Below are positions 7,050 through 7,562 of a stretch of 7,562 bases of DNA, piece after piece. Position 1 is the first letter of the stretch. Each line of letters opens with the position of its first letter. The DNA lies in the NCBI RefSeq assembly GCF_910579375.1, contig NZ_CAJTUJ010000086.1, positions 1-7,562 of the forward strand, written 5' to 3'. The position numbers and the translations under genes are program-made. A model generated the notes under the pieces. That model ran no database searches, was not told where the DNA came from, and was given only the letters and a program-made list of their open reading frames with translations. The DNA is from an uncultured Rikenella sp. (GTDB lineage: Bacteria > Bacteroidota > Bacteroidia > Bacteroidales > Rikenellaceae).

Positions 7050-7113
7050 CAGAGATTTGGGCCGTCGGCAGCTTGAGGATGCGTTAGCATCCGTCTAAAG
7101 TTTTTCTGGTTCT
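7050..7113 (+). repeat. Long inverted repeat, right arm
   Basis: This arm is the reverse-complement partner of 4001-4064, with about 6 mismatches in 64 bases. It includes the hairpin GGATGC-GTTA-GCATCC (7077-7092). It runs directly into the H1 hairpin element at 7097-7160, so inverted repeat and hairpin appear to be parts of one larger repeat unit. Confidence 0.85.
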
Positions 7114-7160
7114 CTTTGTTCACAAAGAGAACAGTTTGAGGTGGGTCAAAGCTTGACCGC
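7097..7160 (+). repeat. Hairpin element H1, compact copy
   Basis: AAAGTTTTT-CTG precedes an 11-bp stem, GTTCTCTTTGT (7109-7119) with ACAAAGAGAAC (7122-7132), followed by AG and then GTCAAAGCTTGACCGCG. The distal part contains a second small stem, GGTCAA-AGC-TTGACC (7144-7158). Flanks match 4207-4262, while the main stem has a different but still fully paired sequence. Confidence 0.7.
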
Positions 7161-7167
7161 GCGCCGA

Positions 7168-7227
7168 CGCCTTAAAAAGGAAATCGTCAAAATGTGCTGG
7201 CACGTTTTGACAAGATTTCCCAAGGCG
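7168..7227. repeat. Long imperfect hairpin HP-R (about 25 bp of stem)
   Basis: Three stacked arm pairs are visible: CGCCTT (7168-7173) with AAGGCG (7222-7227), GGAAATC (7179-7185) with GATTTCC (7214-7220), and GTCAAAATGTGC (7186-7197) with GCACGTTTTGAC (7200-7211). One pair is a G-T wobble, and there is a 5-base bulge on one side plus smaller interruptions. No terminal T run is present. It occupies the space between the H1 element and DR2 copy B. Confidence 0.75.
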
Positions 7228-7249
7228 CGCGAAAAAAGAATGGGGTGAG

Positions 7250-7280
7250 GAATTGGGCTGAGGCTGCCCATTCCGAGTGC
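7250..7280 (+). repeat. Direct repeat DR2, copy B (31 bases)
   Basis: This is the second copy of the repeat at 7002-7032 (28 of 31 identical). It is followed by a GC-rich segment that contains CAGTACCCTCC (7310-7320), the inverse of 3901-3911. Confidence 0.8.
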
Positions 7281-7492
7281 CGGGAGGCACCACCCGCCCG
7301 GCGTAAGGGCAGTACCCTCCTATAGCCAAAGACGCGCGCAGGCGCGCGAAAACGTGGCGGAGCGATAGCGGAGCCGCAGTGAGGCCGACACGGGGCGGAG
7401 AACTGAGCTTTGCTTTGGGCTGGAATTTGGGACGAGAGCGAGTAGCTAAGTCCCCGTGATAACGGTCGGCCCGCAGCCCCCGGATGCGGAGG

Positions 7493-7528
7493 GGACGCAC
7501 AGTGTCTTTTACTGGCCGCCTCAGCCTT
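7493..7528 (+). repeat. Direct repeat DR1, copy B (36 bases)
   Basis: The stretch matches 346-381 at 31 of 36 positions in the same orientation. The stem GACGC-ACA-GTGTC followed by TTTT (7494-7510) is retained through a G-T wobble. A preceding stem CCGCA/TGCGG (7471-7489) adds more structure. No gene is visible immediately upstream on the plus strand, unlike copy A. Confidence 0.7.
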
Positions 7529-7562
7529 AATGTTCGTTCTCTGCTGGCTGCGGCCGAAAACA

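Larger units (their letters stand above)
6912..7562. other. Gene-free, repeat-rich region at the right edge
   Basis: I find no convincing gene in this stretch. It carries the right arm of the inverted repeat (7050-7113), an H1 hairpin copy (7097-7160), a long hairpin (7168-7227) and two copies of a 31-base direct repeat (7002-7032, 7250-7280). It also has a GC hairpin CGCGCGC-AG-GCGCGCG (7333-7348) and copy B of DR1 (7493-7528). Two minus-strand open frames (6923-7123 and 7120-7500) exist only because the repeats lack stops. Both read an Asn-Gly-Gln-Pro motif from the same 31-base repeat, which marks them as repeat translation. Confidence 0.7.

Noticed and set aside
4001..7113. The inverted-repeat-bounded block as an insertion sequence or composite transposon
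   Set aside because: The enclosed gene is a transporter permease, no transposase or integrase is present, and no target-site duplication could be seen at the outer ends.
6923..7500. Two minus-strand open frames (6923-7123 and 7120-7500) as small genes
   Set aside because: Both translate the DR2 and inverted-repeat sequences, giving similar Asn-Gly-Gln-Pro segments in each. No domain, start signal or independent coding character is visible.
3869..7562. CRISPR array or tandem repeat array
   Set aside because: Repeats occur only two or three times, at irregular spacing and in both orientations, with no regular spacers and no cas genes.

Overview
The window looks like a piece of a GC-rich Bacteroidota chromosome, most likely an Alistipes-like member of the Bacteroidales. 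This is inferred from gene content: a fimbrillin/FISUMP-type surface-protein C-terminus, a Bacteroidetes-style AddB-like nuclease, a long FtsX/MacB-type permease without a fused ATPase, a TAnnTTTG promoter-like motif and no clear Shine-Dalgarno sequences. No ribosomal or other phylogenetic marker is present, so the genus is a guess.

Layout. Positions 1-343 hold the 3' end of a plus-strand surface-protein gene, followed at once by a small terminator-like hairpin. On the plus strand, positions 465-971 encode a KdsC-family HAD phosphatase (Kdo step of LPS synthesis). After 29 bases, positions 1001-3868 encode a 955-residue AddB-like protein: a degenerate helicase-like N-terminal part followed by a RecB-family PD-(D/E)XK nuclease with a four-cysteine iron-sulfur motif. 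These two genes are probably co-transcribed. Positions 4451-6811 on the minus strand encode a 786-residue ABC-transporter permease of the FtsX/MacB type with eight predicted membrane segments. It converges on the nuclease gene, and no ATPase partner is in the window.

The two long gene-free stretches, 3869-4450 and 6812-7562, flank the permease gene and are the most unusual part. They share a 64-base inverted repeat (about 58 of 64 identical). They also share a family of AAAG-T-rich-hairpin elements whose stems differ in sequence but still pair, and each contains a long imperfect hairpin of about 25 base pairs. A 36-base direct repeat links the sequence just after the first gene (346-381) with the right edge (7493-7528), and a 31-base direct repeat lies within the right stretch. 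I read these as copies of a dispersed, structured, non-coding repeat family, not as genes. The short reading frames that cross them look repeat-derived.

The protein-coding genes are conventional and do not form one pathway: surface structure, LPS precursor synthesis, DNA-break repair and membrane transport. I see no CRISPR array, tRNA, rRNA, transposase or defence operon.
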